Part shown: piece after piece, positions 19,085 to 31,825 of the stretch
How positions within the stretch are numbered: the stretch's first letter is position 1
How the letters are laid out: every line of letters begins with the position of its first letter
Assembly (NCBI GenBank): GCA_028023455.1
Contig: JAQFVV010006651.1
Location: 350,001 to 414,000 of the forward strand
From: Epiperipatus broadwayi
Lineage: Eukaryota > Onychophora > Udeonychophora > Euonychophora > Peripatidae
Reading direction: 5' to 3'
Length of the DNA: 64,000 bases
The notes under the pieces: model-generated
Seen by the model: the letters and a program-made list of their open reading frames with translations, nothing else
What the model was told of the DNA's origin: nothing
Database searches by the model: none
Made by a program: the position numbers and the translations under genes

Positions 19085-19830
19085 ATAAAGATAGGCGGCG
19101 CTGCCATCAACATAGAAGCATCGTTAAGGACATTGGATCTGAGAGCACTGCACTTTGACATTAGGATCCTCTGCAATCCTCTAGCCTCATGACTTTATAG
19201 TTAACTAAATAGATAAAAGGTGATTGCTGGAGGATTGTGTTAAATCTTAAGATCTAGATGCAAGGTTCTCAGATCCCAGGCTCCTCACTGATAGAGCACA
19301 AGCTAGCAGTTGGTCTGGGGATATTAGATGAATAGGGACTAGCTTGCATCTACTGATTACTAAGGCTTGCACTTGGTGATACTACTGTATTGAGAGTTTG
19401 CTGTTTATTAAGAGCTTGGGTAAGCCTAGGAAATGGTGATCATGTGATGTGTTTGGTGGTTTTATATAAATCCTACCTATGGTATAATGGTGACTGTGGT
19501 TTTTGAAAAATCATAGACCCTAAAATGTATAAATGCTGAACTGGGTTTAGATTTATATAACTATACAAATAAATGAGCTTGAATTAAAAACATTAATGTG
19601 TTTTCATGTTGAACTTCTATAGTTAACTAAATAGGTAAAATATAGCTGCTAGATGGTTACATTAGAATCTAATATCTAGATGCAGTGCTCTCAGATCCAA
19701 GGCTCCTCACTGATGAAAGCAATAAGCTAGAAACTAGTCTGCGGATATTGGATAAGTAAGCATTATGTAGAGATTTTATGCACAAACCTTCTTGCATTCA
19801 TTGATTGCTAATACTTGCACTGAGTGGAAC
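19085..19830 (+). mobile_element. FB1 foldback-family repeat, two units in direct order
   Basis: Two family units follow each other. The first (about 19190-19400) and second (about 19610-19830) both carry the 'tatagttaactaaata' block, the (a/t)tctagatgca block, 'ctcagatcc', 'aggctcctcactgat', the 'agctag' block and the terminal 'actact.tat' block. The sequence between them (19430-19600) matches the middle of the unit at 40200-40380, including ggtgatcat and a 'ctgaactgggtt' block. It runs directly into a LINE 3' fragment at about 19831. Confidence 0.7.
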
Positions 19831-20108
19831 TACTATATGGAAGAATAAATATGAAAAAAGTGATTATACAGAAAGTGAATTATTGTTTTTTATTCTGGGT
19901 TTGGAAAAAGATAAAGGGGATTTAGATATAAAGGTTATAGAGTTGACAGAAGATTATGTTGTGGAAATGGGATGGAGCAGAATATGGGGAAATTAAAAGT
20001 GGGGAATGGAAAATAAAGTGGCTAACAGGTTTATCTGGGCATAATTGCCGAGATATTCTTGACTTCATTTAAGGAGAAGCCGCAATACATCACATCACAT
20101 CACATGAG
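19831..20108 (+). pseudogene. LINE 3' end with CACAT-type tail, copy 1
   Basis: Decayed C-terminal coding plus 3' untranslated region, near-parallel to 20540-20815. Shared blocks are 'aagtggctaacaggtttatc', 'gagatattcttgacttc' and 'aaggagaagcc', ending in repeats of ATCAC. The 63-codon frame at 19805-19996 is part of this and has stops where the coding should continue. It is 5'-truncated, starting directly at the end of a foldback unit. Confidence 0.7.
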
Positions 20109-20815
20109 AAAGGTAATGCGTATGCAAAAGATTTGGATAAAGAATTTATATCGGTATACTTGTATAAAAGGTAGGATGATTGTGTTAGGAGGATTGTTGG
20201 GTGTTATAGTGGTAAGGAATGAGATAAAAGAATAGAAGCATTAATAAAAAAATAGGGAGTTGGAGAGATGGAGAACTAGTATGAAGAGTAAGAAGAGTTT
20301 AAATATATATAGAAGTAAACGGAATATTGGAAGCTAGTTAATTTATGATAATAGTAAGGAAAGTAGTTTATTGTTTGAGGCTCGAATGGGATCTTTAGCA
20401 ACAAGAGAATATACATGTAAATGGAAAACTATGGGTGATTTAATGTGCAAATTGTATAAGGAAGGTATAGAAAATATTAGGCATCTGTTGATTGAATGTA
20501 AATGCTTGAAAGCAGAAAGGGTACAGATAATGAAGTTATGGGAGAATAGGTATGAACAAAGTGACTATACAGAAAATGAGTTATTAGTTTTTATGCTGGT
20601 TTTGTGAAAAAATAAGGGGGATTTAGATTTAAAGGCCATAGAGTTGACAACGATTATGTTGTGGATATGGGATGAGGCAGAATATGGGAAGACTTAGAGT
20701 GGGGATTGGAAAATAAAGTGGCTAACAGGTTTATCTGGGCATAGTTGCTGAGATATTCTTGACTTCGTTTAAGGAGAAGCCAAATACATCATATCACATC
20801 ACATCACATGGTTAA
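20109..20815 (+). pseudogene. LINE ORF2 C-terminus and 3' end with CACAT-type tail, copy 2
   Basis: From 20290 the reading gives 'KSLNIYRSKRNI', then from 20371 'FEARMGSLATREYTCKWKT' and 'CKLYKEGIENIRHLLIECKCLKAERVQI'. This is the layout of the zinc-ribbon-like C-terminus found after the RT of many LINEs (Cys, then E-N-I-x-H-L-L-I-E-C). A TGA follows at about 20605, where copy 1 stays open. The 3' end is a short array of ATCAC repeats at about 20790-20815. No RT core is retained. Confidence 0.72.
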
Positions 20816-20939
20816 TATATCATTCTCGGAAAAAACTGTAACAATATTTAACTAAAAATACCGCAAATATCTAGTATATTGGAGTTGTATATACATATAA
20901 AGTGTCTGTTTATAAATATAATTTAAGTATTAATATAAC
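20816..20939. other. Short AT-rich spacer
   Basis: Sequence between two LINE remnants with no recognised feature. Confidence 0.4.
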
Positions 20940-22330
20940 AGCAGTCTGTGTCAGGTCCAAACTTATGCTAAGGCTGTTAAATCAATGATCTCTTCTCCAT
21001 CAAATGAAGCTGAAAATAATGAAATGGATGTAGTTATTGCAAATAAAAATAGCAAAATGACTAACACTGGCAAATTTCATGAATCTATGATCAGTGATAA
21101 AATTAAAATTGATCTTTTAGCAAAAATGTCTACACCAGTGAACAACAATAATGATGACCTATTTACATGGACTGATGCCTCAATTATATAACACTATCCC
21201 AAGAAATCTCTTTAAATTCTTTTAAACGTTTTTACTCAAACAAATCAATTACAATGATGGTTACCGATATTTATTGCACAGATATTTATTGCTCATTATA
21301 CCACTTTCCAAAAGAATTATTATATAAAGCCTATGTTTACTGAATCACTTATAATCCAAACCCCAGATATATTGCTTTTGAATTTCATAATGAAGAACAA
21401 AGGGATAGATTCAAAAGAACAGTTAAAACCCTCAATAAATATGCACTCATTCCAATAAATCAATATCATATAAACTATATTACTGGAGTTTTAAAAAATA
21501 TGTATCTAAACTATAATGTCAATGACTTTTAGAGATTAATGCAGCCCTTCAGAATCATAATTGGATTTCAGTCTATATACTTAAAGGATACATCATACCA
21601 ATTTATAGCAATAGTTTTCAGTTCAAAGTCAAACTTCACAAAGGAATTGATCTTAATAACATGCCAATATAAATATCAGACCAGGAGGCCATATTGCTGT
21701 TAAAAATTCAGGGACTGAGACCACAATGTTTTCGCTGCAAGCAGAGAAGGCATGTTGTGAATTCTTTCCTGTATAATGTGTTCACAATGTGGCTTCATTG
21801 CAACTACTTCTCATCAATGCTCTAAGACAAAAGCAAACACACAAAACATACAAAATATAACAGATAATACTTTAATAAGCACTACATCCCATGTTGATAG
21901 TAATTTAACAGAACAAGATAAACTTGATGCACATGCTAATAAAAATATAAACTTGCAACAAAACTCAACAAATATGGATAATGATATACCATCAATTAAA
22001 CAAACATTAACAGACCCTATAGGCTTCTCCAACCCTCACAATATCCCAATTAATAAAACCTCTATAGACATTTTAGTCACATTAATCATGCCAAAATCAC
22101 ACATATTCATTTTTTTTTTATGATGACACCATCTCCAAAAGAAAACCAGATTATCCACCATGTAAAAAGTGGGAAAAGCCAAACAATATAATAGCAAGTG
22201 AAGATGAACATCTTCCATCTGTTGATCTAAATAAAAAAATTAAAATTTTGACTAATAGTACACAGGAATCTGATTTTGATTTCTCATCTGAAAGTGAAGA
22301 TGGAGATATGATCACATCTAACTAAAACTC
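20940..22330 (+). pseudogene. LINE ORF1 (gag-like, zinc-knuckle) remnant
   Basis: Reading starts with a QTYAKAVKSM-type N-terminus at about 20957 and stays open to 21191. It then continues in pieces across stops and frame changes. Near 21540-21700 it gives an RNA-binding-like stretch (NHNWISVYILKG..IPIYSN). At 21714-21835 there is a pair of zinc knuckles: 'CFRCKQRRHVV' in one frame and 'CSQCGFIATTSHQC' in the next. A polar, Asn/Ser-rich tail follows (21836-22330) and ends in an acidic 'SESDFDFSSESEDGD'-like stretch. A CCHC-bearing nucleic-acid-binding ORF1 before an APE endonuclease is typical of Jockey/I-type LINEs. Several frameshifts make it non-functional. Confidence 0.65.
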
Positions 22331-22399
22331 CGATCATGATGTAGTAGCAGGAGGTCATGAGCTCTGACTCTTTAGCTATGATGACACAAAATCAAATCC

Positions 22400-24060
22400 A
22401 GATATAAAATATCCAGTTATTTGCCTTAATTTGATATATATATAAATGCCAGTTTTTATATTATTCTTTATGATTTTTAAGTTTTTAGGGGTCTCAATCA
22501 CCCCAGTAAAATCTTTCAGCTATCAAAATGGATTGATATAGTTCAGCCACACCTACTCAGACTTGCAAAAACAAAAATATACAATGCATCATGGGTAGAC
22601 TAATCCAATTACCTTCATAATAGAGGTTTCTCCATTTTTTCCAGATTATCCAACTTTCCTGCTAGCACAGGTCTTTTTATTTCGAAAGTATTCCCTTTTA
22701 AAGCATTTAAAATACTTATTTGGATTCTAATACTTTAATTATCATAATGTAACCTTCATCTTTGACACTGAACATAGCCATTGTCTATATACCACCTGGC
22801 CCATGTGTAATTAATAAATTAATTATAACTATAAATGCTTTTTTTGCTTCCTCATCACATCCAAGTATGTTCTTGGGAGACTTCAATATGAGCTATGACA
22901 TATTCATATCAAAATGGATTCAGAGACTTCCCCCTCTAGTTAGTGGAGAATGTTTACTTTTTAAGGACCTTGTATCTTTTGATAATGGTTGACATAAATC
23001 ATTAATAGACCTATGTTTCTACTCACCAATATTATATCACATGATTCATCTATCTTTTAATAACTCATCCTTTTCTGATCATCTTGCATTGATGGTCACA
23101 GTTCAACATGATTTCTTCCAGAAACAAATTTTAACACTGGCATAACCATTCATTTATTACTGCCTATCCCTATATCTGAATTTCCTTTTTCTACAATTTA
23201 TAATGAACTCTTCAAACTTGATAAAATAAAACTAGACCTAATACAGACCTGGATTGCCTATGTAAATATTTTTATCATTCACAATTAACCATATCACAAG
23301 AGCTTCTTCACTACCAACTAGACTTCTCACTTTAGCAGATGAGATTAACAAAAAGATTATACAATCTACTTCTAATGAATAGGACATAAGAATATCTGCA
23401 CTAAAGAACATATATAAATGCACATGTGAAACAGATAATATTTAGCAATCAAAAAAGAAGATATATATATTAGTCAACAGCATATGTGGTCAAAAAAACT
23501 ACATTTGCTGGGCATTTGCCAGGCTCCTATAGTTAGAGTACTAACAGCACTTATACTCCAATTTTAGGGCTAAATAACAAACAACTCATTAATAAATTTA
23601 GACATTGGCCCCTTGAATCTATATATTTTGACATTCCTATTAAAATAAACCTTGAGCATTACCTACTCTATATTTCTACAGATATAAAGGAAATTGCAAA
23701 AGTATGGACAAACACTACAATCTTTGTCATAGACACTGAAAAACAGCATCACAGTTTCTTTAAATACACTTGCTTTGATAATATTTGTAGAGCAATTTCT
23801 CTATTATTTAAAAATTCAAAAGTTAAACTTAACACACCCCTTCAAAGTTTCAAACAAAATATATATGCCAATATTTGTGCCAGCACTTTTGTTATTTTTG
23901 CATTATGGTATACTAGATGCACCTTTTTATACAATAATAACACAAGAAGGCATCCAAATATCTTTTGAAATAAACTTGAAAGCATTAAAAAAAGAGCCAA
24001 AAAACTTACCCCTGACTACTATATATAATATTATGAGGACCCTCTTAAATTTTTAATGAA
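22400..24060 (+). pseudogene. LINE ORF2: endonuclease and C-terminus, RT core missing
   Basis: From 22430 the broken reading contains APE-type endonuclease motifs. 'IAIVYIPPGP' starts at 22774, 'SMFLGDFNM' (catalytic GDFN) is near 22866-22892, and 'SFSDHLALMV' (SDH) is near 23070-23098. After a decayed linker the sequence passes by about 23570 into C-terminal features. These are a Cys/His-rich 'HHSFFKYTCFDNI', then 'NIYANICASTFVIFALWYTRCTFLY' and 'KLESIKKRAKK', resembling the zinc/C-terminal region downstream of the RT. No YADD/FADD or other RT block is present in between. The element therefore appears internally deleted for its RT. Confidence 0.6.
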
Positions 24061-25631
24061 CATGATGTAACCCGTGATCAGATCTCACTGGAAATTTTAA
24101 ATGCTGTTGTCATTTTTTCTATTATCATCACTTGAACATTGATTATGGTGCTATTGTCTTCAGTCTTAATGGTTATCATGAACTCATTAATATGTAGATC
24201 TGCAATTTAAATGTCCATAATGCATGGGATTTAATTACATAAACTGTATTTTCTATATAATATAAATATGAAATTATGTATGTCCAATGTAAAAATGTAA
24301 ATAGATGTAACTTTTTCCTTCAGTTAATTAAGTCTTTTGAAAATAAAATATCCATAATAGATTGAACTGGTTTATTATATATGGTGCTATATTTCAAAAG
24401 TTCCTATATTATAAGACACTCTGTCATATAAAATGATCTCATTATAATGATATATCTTAGACATATTGAAAAATATAACTGTTTTAGCATATTACCTGTG
24501 TATATTGTAAAGCTATATTTTAGATAAGACTTTAACATCATAAATTATCCTAAAGTCATCTTTTTAATGTTTCAATATTTTATGTTATGTACTTTTTTTT
24601 TAAAATGGAGATCAATAGAAAATGTTTACATCACATAAAAGTCCTTGTAAATTTCTCCTTACGAAATAGATAACCTTTTTATGAACATCTATGTTGTTAT
24701 ACTGTAGAATATTAAACTTTCAAAAAAAAATTATAAAAATAAAATAGTCTAAATTATGTTCTTAATTTTAGAATGAATGATTTTAAACAAAATACATATA
24801 TTTCTAAATAGTGTTAATTCATAAGGAATGCTCAATTCATAGCATATGGAACATGAATATATTCTCCATAAAATTTTTATTTAATTAATAATGATTTACT
24901 ATTTTTTAATTATGTTTACAAATTGGGTTTCTTTTTTATATATAAACATGCAGATCAGTTTTATTATTGTTGAAATTAATACACTAATAGTTAAGAACTA
25001 TCCAGAATTAAAATGAAATTTTATAAAAGCTGATTGGAGGTAATATACTCATATCTCAAGATTAATACTACCATTACCCATCTTACAAAAATTTTAATAC
25101 ACCATTCTATAAAAATTTTAACAGACACTAACTAACAAATATTTCATATTTTAGAGACTAAAAAAATTCACACTATATCATAGCAAATCAGGTAAAACTT
25201 TTAAAATAAAATATGAATACCAAAGAATGTGGAAACACTAACAAAATCTTTTCATAATATAAAAACAAAAAATTATAAGAGACTATATAAAAATTAAGGT
25301 TGTAAGTTAAATCCAAAAATACTTTATAAGAGGTAAAGTAGAAAGTGATGTTATAATTATTCATTATCACAGACTAACATAACAAAATATATGCACTATG
25401 AGCCATCATTTATCTGAAATTCTGCTGACTTGTTTAGTTGGCATGTAAAAAATACAATAAACAAAATAAATAAAATTTTAATTTTATAGTTCATATTGCA
25501 ATGACTAAGTCCTAAGAGTTGTGTTCTTGATAATACAGATAATCAACTTAATATCATTTTGATATTTGCCTTTTACATTTTATCAGTTTTCATCACAACT
25601 ATTACATGGAAAAACTTTGTTTATATATATA
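24061..25631. other. Probable LINE 3' flank, then AT-rich DNA
   Basis: The first few hundred bases after 24060 may be the LINE 3' untranslated region, but no tail repeat is evident. The rest has no recognised feature. Confidence 0.35.
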
Positions 25632-26776
25632 TACACCTGGGTCTCGTTTTACGCGATAGATAGGTTCCTCAGAAAACATGCGTAAACGAAATCGTGCAAA
25701 AATAGACGTAACTTACATTGAAAAGGGGGGATGCAGTCTGTGATTTTTCAAAATTCGTGTAAAAGCAAAGCACCAACGTAAAATTACTTTAAAATTCGTG
25801 CAAAAAAAAAAATAAGAAAATAAAATATGACTAATAAAAAATTTCAAATTTGAAAAAAATTGATACAAGACAAACTTTTTTTAACTATAATATTTAATTT
25901 TATTCAAAATAATATATTTTTATGCATAATTTACAATACGATAATTTACATTTTTTATACATGTTTTAATTATTATCGCTATTTGTCGAAACACACGTTC
26001 GTTTGCACTCTCATGTTGTGTTAATGTTTTTCTGTTGACAACGTAATTAGTAATTAATCTTTGAGACGATGATTTTATTAATTGTTTATGAACTTAGACT
26101 TATGATAATAAAAAGACATTTATTCACCACTGCTGGGAAAAAATTAATTAAAACTAACAACTAAAAATTAAATTTTTATTTTTGTTTTTAATTTTCAATT
26201 CCATTTAAAAATCAAATTTCACATCAGATTATTTCAAGTTGACGTAAGTAATTTTTAAATTGTTAATTACAATTAAAAATCAGATTTTAATTTTTAATTG
26301 TCAAATTTAATTGTGCCCACTGCTATTACTGACCTTTTAAAAATAAACTTGTGGATACTAAATGATTAATAATTGATTACGTTCTTTAAGCAAAAACAGA
26401 ATGTGATTTAAAATGCAAAATTAACATGCACAATGTTTGAACAAATTTACATTATAATCTAGTAAAATTTAATGTGTGTATACATAAAATGTGGAAATCA
26501 TGATTTTAATTTCATTATTGCATAAAATCTTACTATTATAAAGCACTGAAAATATTGAAATTACTAAGTTGAAAGTCGAATTCCAATAATGTGCTATTAC
26601 TTTCAATATAACATAAGTGCATGAAATTTATTGTTTAAAGTAATAGCACATTATGGGAGTTCATTCACCTGGGTTTTTTTTTACGCGGACTTATTTAACA
26701 CACTTCCGGTGAAACACGAATCGCGTAACTTCAAAATCATGTTAAATAAGTCCGCGTAAAAAGAGACCCAGGTGTA
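25632..26776. mobile_element. Inverted-repeat DNA element with CACCTGGGTCTC termini
   Basis: The left end, tacacctgggtctc then (g)ttttacgcg, is the reverse complement of the right end at 26753-26776 (cgcgtaaaaag then agacccaggtgta) with one mismatch. Both ends abut TA repeats, compatible with a TA or TATA target duplication. Just inside the right end, 26666-26774 forms its own palindrome of about 109 bp with stems of roughly 35 bp (acgcggacttatttaac pairing with gttaaataagtccgcgt). The left part has repeated cgtgcaaaa and cgtaaa motifs. No transposase is present. The superfamily is not assigned. Confidence 0.68.
26128..26322. mobile_element. Possible nested hAT-like MITE
   Basis: The ends CACTGCTGGG (left) and CAGTGGGCAC (right, read inward) resemble each other and hAT-type termini. 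The subterminal sequence is A+T rich with related 'aaaaattaaa' blocks on both sides. The 8 bp outside each end are only partly alike (TATT shared), so the target-site duplication is weak. Confidence 0.3.
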
Positions 26777-29456
26777 TATATATATAATTTAATATAAAAA
26801 TAAAGGCTTAAAAATAATTTAATTGTTTTAATCTTATGAATAAAATTTTTAAAAATAATATCAAAGTTTATTAATTTTATATAAATTTTATGCTTTGATC
26901 ACTTTTTGATAATGAAAGACATTATAAAAGAAAGATAAAAAAATTGCAGAATATTGCATTTGAGCTTTTTGTTTTAATTTTGTGTAGCCATATTTATAAT
27001 TTTTTTTTAAAATCTATTTGTCAACTCCAACCATATTACTTTGAATCTAAGTTGGGTCCCCCCCCCCAAATTTTAGATCTGAAAAGAGAGGTGCATTTTA
27101 AATTCAAATCTAATATTTTTAATATCTTATTTCTGTGAGTCTTTCATTTATGCTATATATACACAGAGTATTACAATTATGATCATTGATATTCCTGTGT
27201 AAAATAGCATGTTAAATCTTTTTTAATAAAAAAAAGATTTAACATTAAATGTCTATTTTTGGATTAATTTCATAAACAACTTTAACTCTTTCTCAAACCA
27301 CTACTTTTACTGCTATTTAATTGAGAAAACTGTATTCAATAACTTTTTAAGTTTTTTAGAATTAATAAAACAATACAATAATGAGATAAAAGCCTGTCTT
27401 CACTCTAATTGATTGTTTTTTGTTCTTTACATAAGAGAATGACTGTCAATGATTTTTATAGTTCCAATATCTTCATTTTGATTTCAAAGTGAAAACATAT
27501 GTTTTAAAATCTTTTTTTACACCTTTATAATTTTTTTTTACAAAATATTTGTAAAAATATAATTAGAAGAATGATTTAGATTTAAAATATATATATATAC
27601 TTTTGTATAAAAGCAAATTGAGAAAGAAATTAATGATATATGGCTGCAATTTGCAATTGGATGACAAAAATATATTTATGCTGACCACTATGTAAAAAAA
27701 GATTTACTAGTAACATTAAATGTTAATACTGTAATTTAAAATATTTTTTTATTTGAAAAGGGATTTACACTAAAAAAAGTATTTGTAATGCAAACAATAT
27801 AATATAATCTTGAGTGGTTTTTCTAGTCTTGAAATGATATACTTAAAAATTTAGCAAACCAAAGTTAATATTTTGCCTTTAAAAGATTTTAATTGTCAAG
27901 TATAATTCAACCATCATCATATTATTTTCAAAAGCCAACAAGATAGGAATTCCTGTTTTTTGTTTGCCTTGAATGGATTCACAATAAAAATTATACTTTA
28001 CATATGGATAGTGCATTTTTATGTCTGCTTCATAAAGTCACCTATAAATAGTTCCAAAGACAATTATTATAAAAATCAAAAAATTGAAGCAAATATATTT
28101 TTTGAATATATATTATTTTGGTGTGAATGGTTTGATGTAATATAATTATAATCTAATATTTATTAAGGGTTATATATATTGATTATTAAAATGGATTATC
28201 ATTACAAACTTTAAATCTCATAAAGTCATTAGGGATACAACTAATAAAAGTAAAGCATTTGGTAAATTTAATTAGTTATGTGAATAAGTTGAATAGTGGC
28301 TTTCATACACATAGCATTATCATGCGTCGTAATATATGCTTTATATTTTGTATAAGAGGTGATAAATTTATTTTATGACAAAGTTTTTTATCTGAGAGAT
28401 GGTGAATCCCTCTCATGGCATAGCTATTTTGTTTTTTATATAAGCTGATAGATTCCTCTTACTGTATGTTAAATGAGTATGTGCATGAATATATGTAGTA
28501 ATATGTTTATTACCCTTTTACCACTTTATTAAATAAGCCATCACTAGTGATCCTAAGTTTTTTCAGAAGCTTCTGTATTATATTTTGTATGAGCAGATAA
28601 ATTAGATGAGTTGTGAAAAAAAAAATTACCAGCAAAATGCTTATAGAAATTATAGTCTAAATTAATTACTTATTTTATATTAAATAATTATAATATTCTC
28701 TTATAAAACCCGGTTAAGATATTTCTTTTTAGCTTATAGAAAAATTGCTGAATATTAATGGATTCATTTCATTTTGGATTTTTTTTATAGTTTAAAAGCT
28801 ATAGTAACTCCAGAAGTAGGTTTATTATTATTAACAATATAAAATCACATAAATGTCAAAAAAAAATGTTTATATATATATTTATAAGATCGACACTTAT
28901 CCCTAATTTATGACCACATATATTACATTCACTATGGCATTTTGATATTTATCCTGAGACTTCAAACACATATACACTATTTTTTGTCTAGTCATATAAG
29001 TTGTCATTAGATATTATAACATTGTAATATAAAAAAGAAAAGGATGATGGTTATTTTAAAAGAAACTCTAGGATTATTTATTTACTTATTCTTTTTAAAA
29101 TCAATAAAAATGCTCTTTAATTTCAATGTATATTTATTTGAAATACACCCATATAGTATAAGAGTCTTAGATATAAAAATGTTTTACATTTTATAAGTTT
29201 AGCTAGTCAGAAGTGGATGTATTATTATTGATCTATTATTTATCGTTACAGTTTTTGGCTCGCTCAGTTCGTAGGAAATATTAAATAAGAAAAGCCAACC
29301 TCACTTCCTCATTATCTTTATACATACGGTACAGTTTTGTCACCCAAATACGTGGAACATTTGAGATATCAGCTTTTCATATTATTTACCGTTATAACAT
29401 ATATATATAGAAAGAGACATTAAAAACCTAAAGTTAAAATAGTCAATGAAATAATC
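26777..29456. other. AT-rich intergenic DNA, no gene seen
   Basis: No gene recognised. Around 29245-29280 a pyrimidine/AG stretch is followed by a short basic reading that could be a chance terminal exon (see findings). Confidence 0.45.
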
Positions 29457-29580
29457 AATTACCCCAAATTCACAACTAAGCCAGTCTAGCCAAAGAAGTA
29501 AGCTCTAAAACACAATCAACTACTTGTTTTAAAGTTTATTTCTTTGATTTATCTTGTTTAATTGTGAATTTGGGGTAATT
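29457..29580. mobile_element. 124-bp palindromic MITE-like repeat
   Basis: A perfect 19-bp terminal inverted repeat, aattaccccaaattcacaa, is at 29457-29475 and its reverse complement at 29562-29580. The interior is about 86 bp and non-coding. No clear target-site duplication is seen beyond AT-rich flanks. The perfect ends suggest a recent insertion or a conserved hairpin. Confidence 0.7.
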
Positions 29581-29598
29581 TTTGATATATAAGAATAA

Positions 29599-29600
<2 letters not shown>

Positions 29601-29679
<79 letters not shown>

Positions 29680-29680
29680 A
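29601..29680 (+). repeat. TATC (GATA-complement) microsatellite, about 80 bp
   Basis: Uninterrupted TATC units, the complement of the array at 0.78-1.63 kb, starting about 20 bp from the palindromic element at 29457-29580. Confidence 0.98.
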
Positions 29681-31464
29681 CCGCAGATAATGCATAATAA
29701 AATAAATTCTATAAGAATTTGTAGATGATTTTTTATATATATTATAGCAGTTTAGACTCTATTTTAAAATAAATTAATCTGATCTGTCAAATTTTTATCA
29801 ATACACTAAAATAAAAATATAAAATAAAGGAGAAAAAAAATAATGGAATTAATTCCTGTAGTATAAAGGTTAAATGGAATCAACACAGTTAGATAGCATT
29901 TTAATTGATGATCCCCAATACATGTAGTAGTAGTTATTAAGTTATAAGCAAAAATATCAAAGTCAAAAGTAATGGGAAAGAGAGGGATTATAAAAATTGC
30001 AGGTCTTTATTTTTTCTTTTTTTATTCATATCAATAGCGTACTTTTTTTTTTTTTAAAGAAAAAAATATAAAACCTAACTTATGTACTTTAGTGATCAGA
30101 GAAAAAAAAAGTAGTTAATCTATTTACTTAGATAAGATGATGAAAATATATTACTTATCAAGTAGAAACTAAAAATTTATCTAATAATTCTAAACGTTTA
30201 AATTTGGAAAAATATTAATCAATATAATTAGAGATAAAAAGAATATTTTTGAATTTTTTTATGTTTCTTTGTAAAATCAAAGAATTTTTTTTAAAAATGA
30301 AAAAAAAAAAATTAATTAATTTAAAAACTAACTAATTTGTGGCAATAAATAAAAATATCTGGATTTGGGGAGTTTGATTGTAAATAGCATTGGTATATAA
30401 ATCAGTGATAGATACCAGTCGGGGAATTTTTTAGGGGGAGTTTTTTCAGTTGATTCACTCAAGAATTTATGGCTCATCCCAACCAGTTAACAATTTTTTT
30501 TAATAGCATTTTAAAAAATTAAGTTGATTAAAAAGATATTTACAGTTATTTAAGAAGCTTGTCAACTACTAAGTCAGCTAACAGGAACACCCATGCAATG
30601 GCTAAAAGTCTCACTATGCTGAGGTGAAAACTTTTTATTAGTAGACTGATTCATTAAACCAGGAACTATGTAGTCTTTTGCTAAGACCAATTATAAATTG
30701 TGTCATTCCTGCCTGCATCAACTGTTGATGAACTAGAAGAAATAATGTCTGTCAGTTTTCACCTAAATTTTTGTTTTTTGCCAGTCTATCCATAATGAAC
30801 ACATAATTCATTCATGTCTATACCATCATTCTATCTGTGAAAACCCAAAAAAGAAGCATTGAACTTTACTAACAGTGACTCTCCTGTAGATAATTTTTTC
30901 AAAAAAGGTTTGAACCTATTTTTTTAGTTGAGTAATCGAGATTTTCAGAGAATTGTAAGATCTATTTGATTTACAATGGTAGGCTTTAAATTAATTATAA
31001 CAAAAGTATAAAATTGGTAAATTCTTTTAAATATTATTTAACATTTCTCAAATATATTTAAATTTTTCTAACATAATATTTGAAAGTTATATCAAACATA
31101 ATTTATAGTTTATTTTTTGTCCGATAATTAATAATTAACAATAATTATAACTTGCGTGTTTATATTTATTGATTGATTTATTTTTTTTAAGGTTATGGAT
31201 TAATGTTAATTTAAAAATAGTAATTGTGTGGTTGTTCTTGGTTTTGTGTAAACATATCGGAGCTCATAAGGGAAAGTCAACTCAATTGAATGACTTTTCT
31301 TTCATATGGATGTATTTTCATTCATACAAAAGTATATTATATTAATTGTAAATATTGTAGATTTGTAAATAAAATAAAAAATTATTATTTTATTCGCATT
31401 ATTTATAAGTATAGTTGTTTGTTCACTCTCTTTCTCATTGCAAACCTAATTAATTATAACTTGT
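29681..31464. other. AT-rich intergenic DNA, no gene seen
   Basis: 30380-30900 is less AT-biased and may be an old repeat, but neither strand gives a recognisable protein. The 106-codon plus-strand frame at 31290-31610 overlaps repeat sequence and shows no domain. Confidence 0.4.
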
Positions 31465-31825
31465 TATCATCATCATCAACAACAACCATTATCAATTTAC
31501 TGCAGGATAAAGGTCTCTCCAAGTTCAATCCATATTCTGCAATCTTTAGTTTCTCTTCTGCACATCACACCTGCACACTTTCTTATTTCATCCATCCATC
31601 TCACATTTAGTCTCTTTTTGGGTCTTAATGTCAATTCCATATGTTCTTGTCACTGCAGCTGTTATTACTATGTGATTATTAATATAGTATATGAACATGG
31701 ATAGGCTGCTCACCAGAACACATTAGCCAGTGTGGTGAGATTTATTGGCTTTTTACCTCTGAGTTTAAGATCAAGAAATACCATGGTCTTTCTTCTCAGT
31801 TGCCTGATAAGGCAGAATGAATGTA
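31465..31825 (+). repeat. CATCATCA-headed repeat followed by R140 copy 2
   Basis: 31465-31520 has a CATCATCAACAACAA-like microsatellite, then 'tttactgcaggataaaggtc'. That layout resembles the 'ACTGCAGGACAAAGG' repeat seen downstream of LINE/SINE tails in many invertebrates. 31689-31823 is the second copy of the dispersed repeat at 8692-8832. No coding function is claimed. Confidence 0.5.

Noticed and set aside
31290-31610. 106-codon plus-strand frame as a gene
   Set aside because: Hydrophobic/Asn-rich N-terminus from AT bias and a C-terminus inside a dispersed repeat; no recognisable domain.
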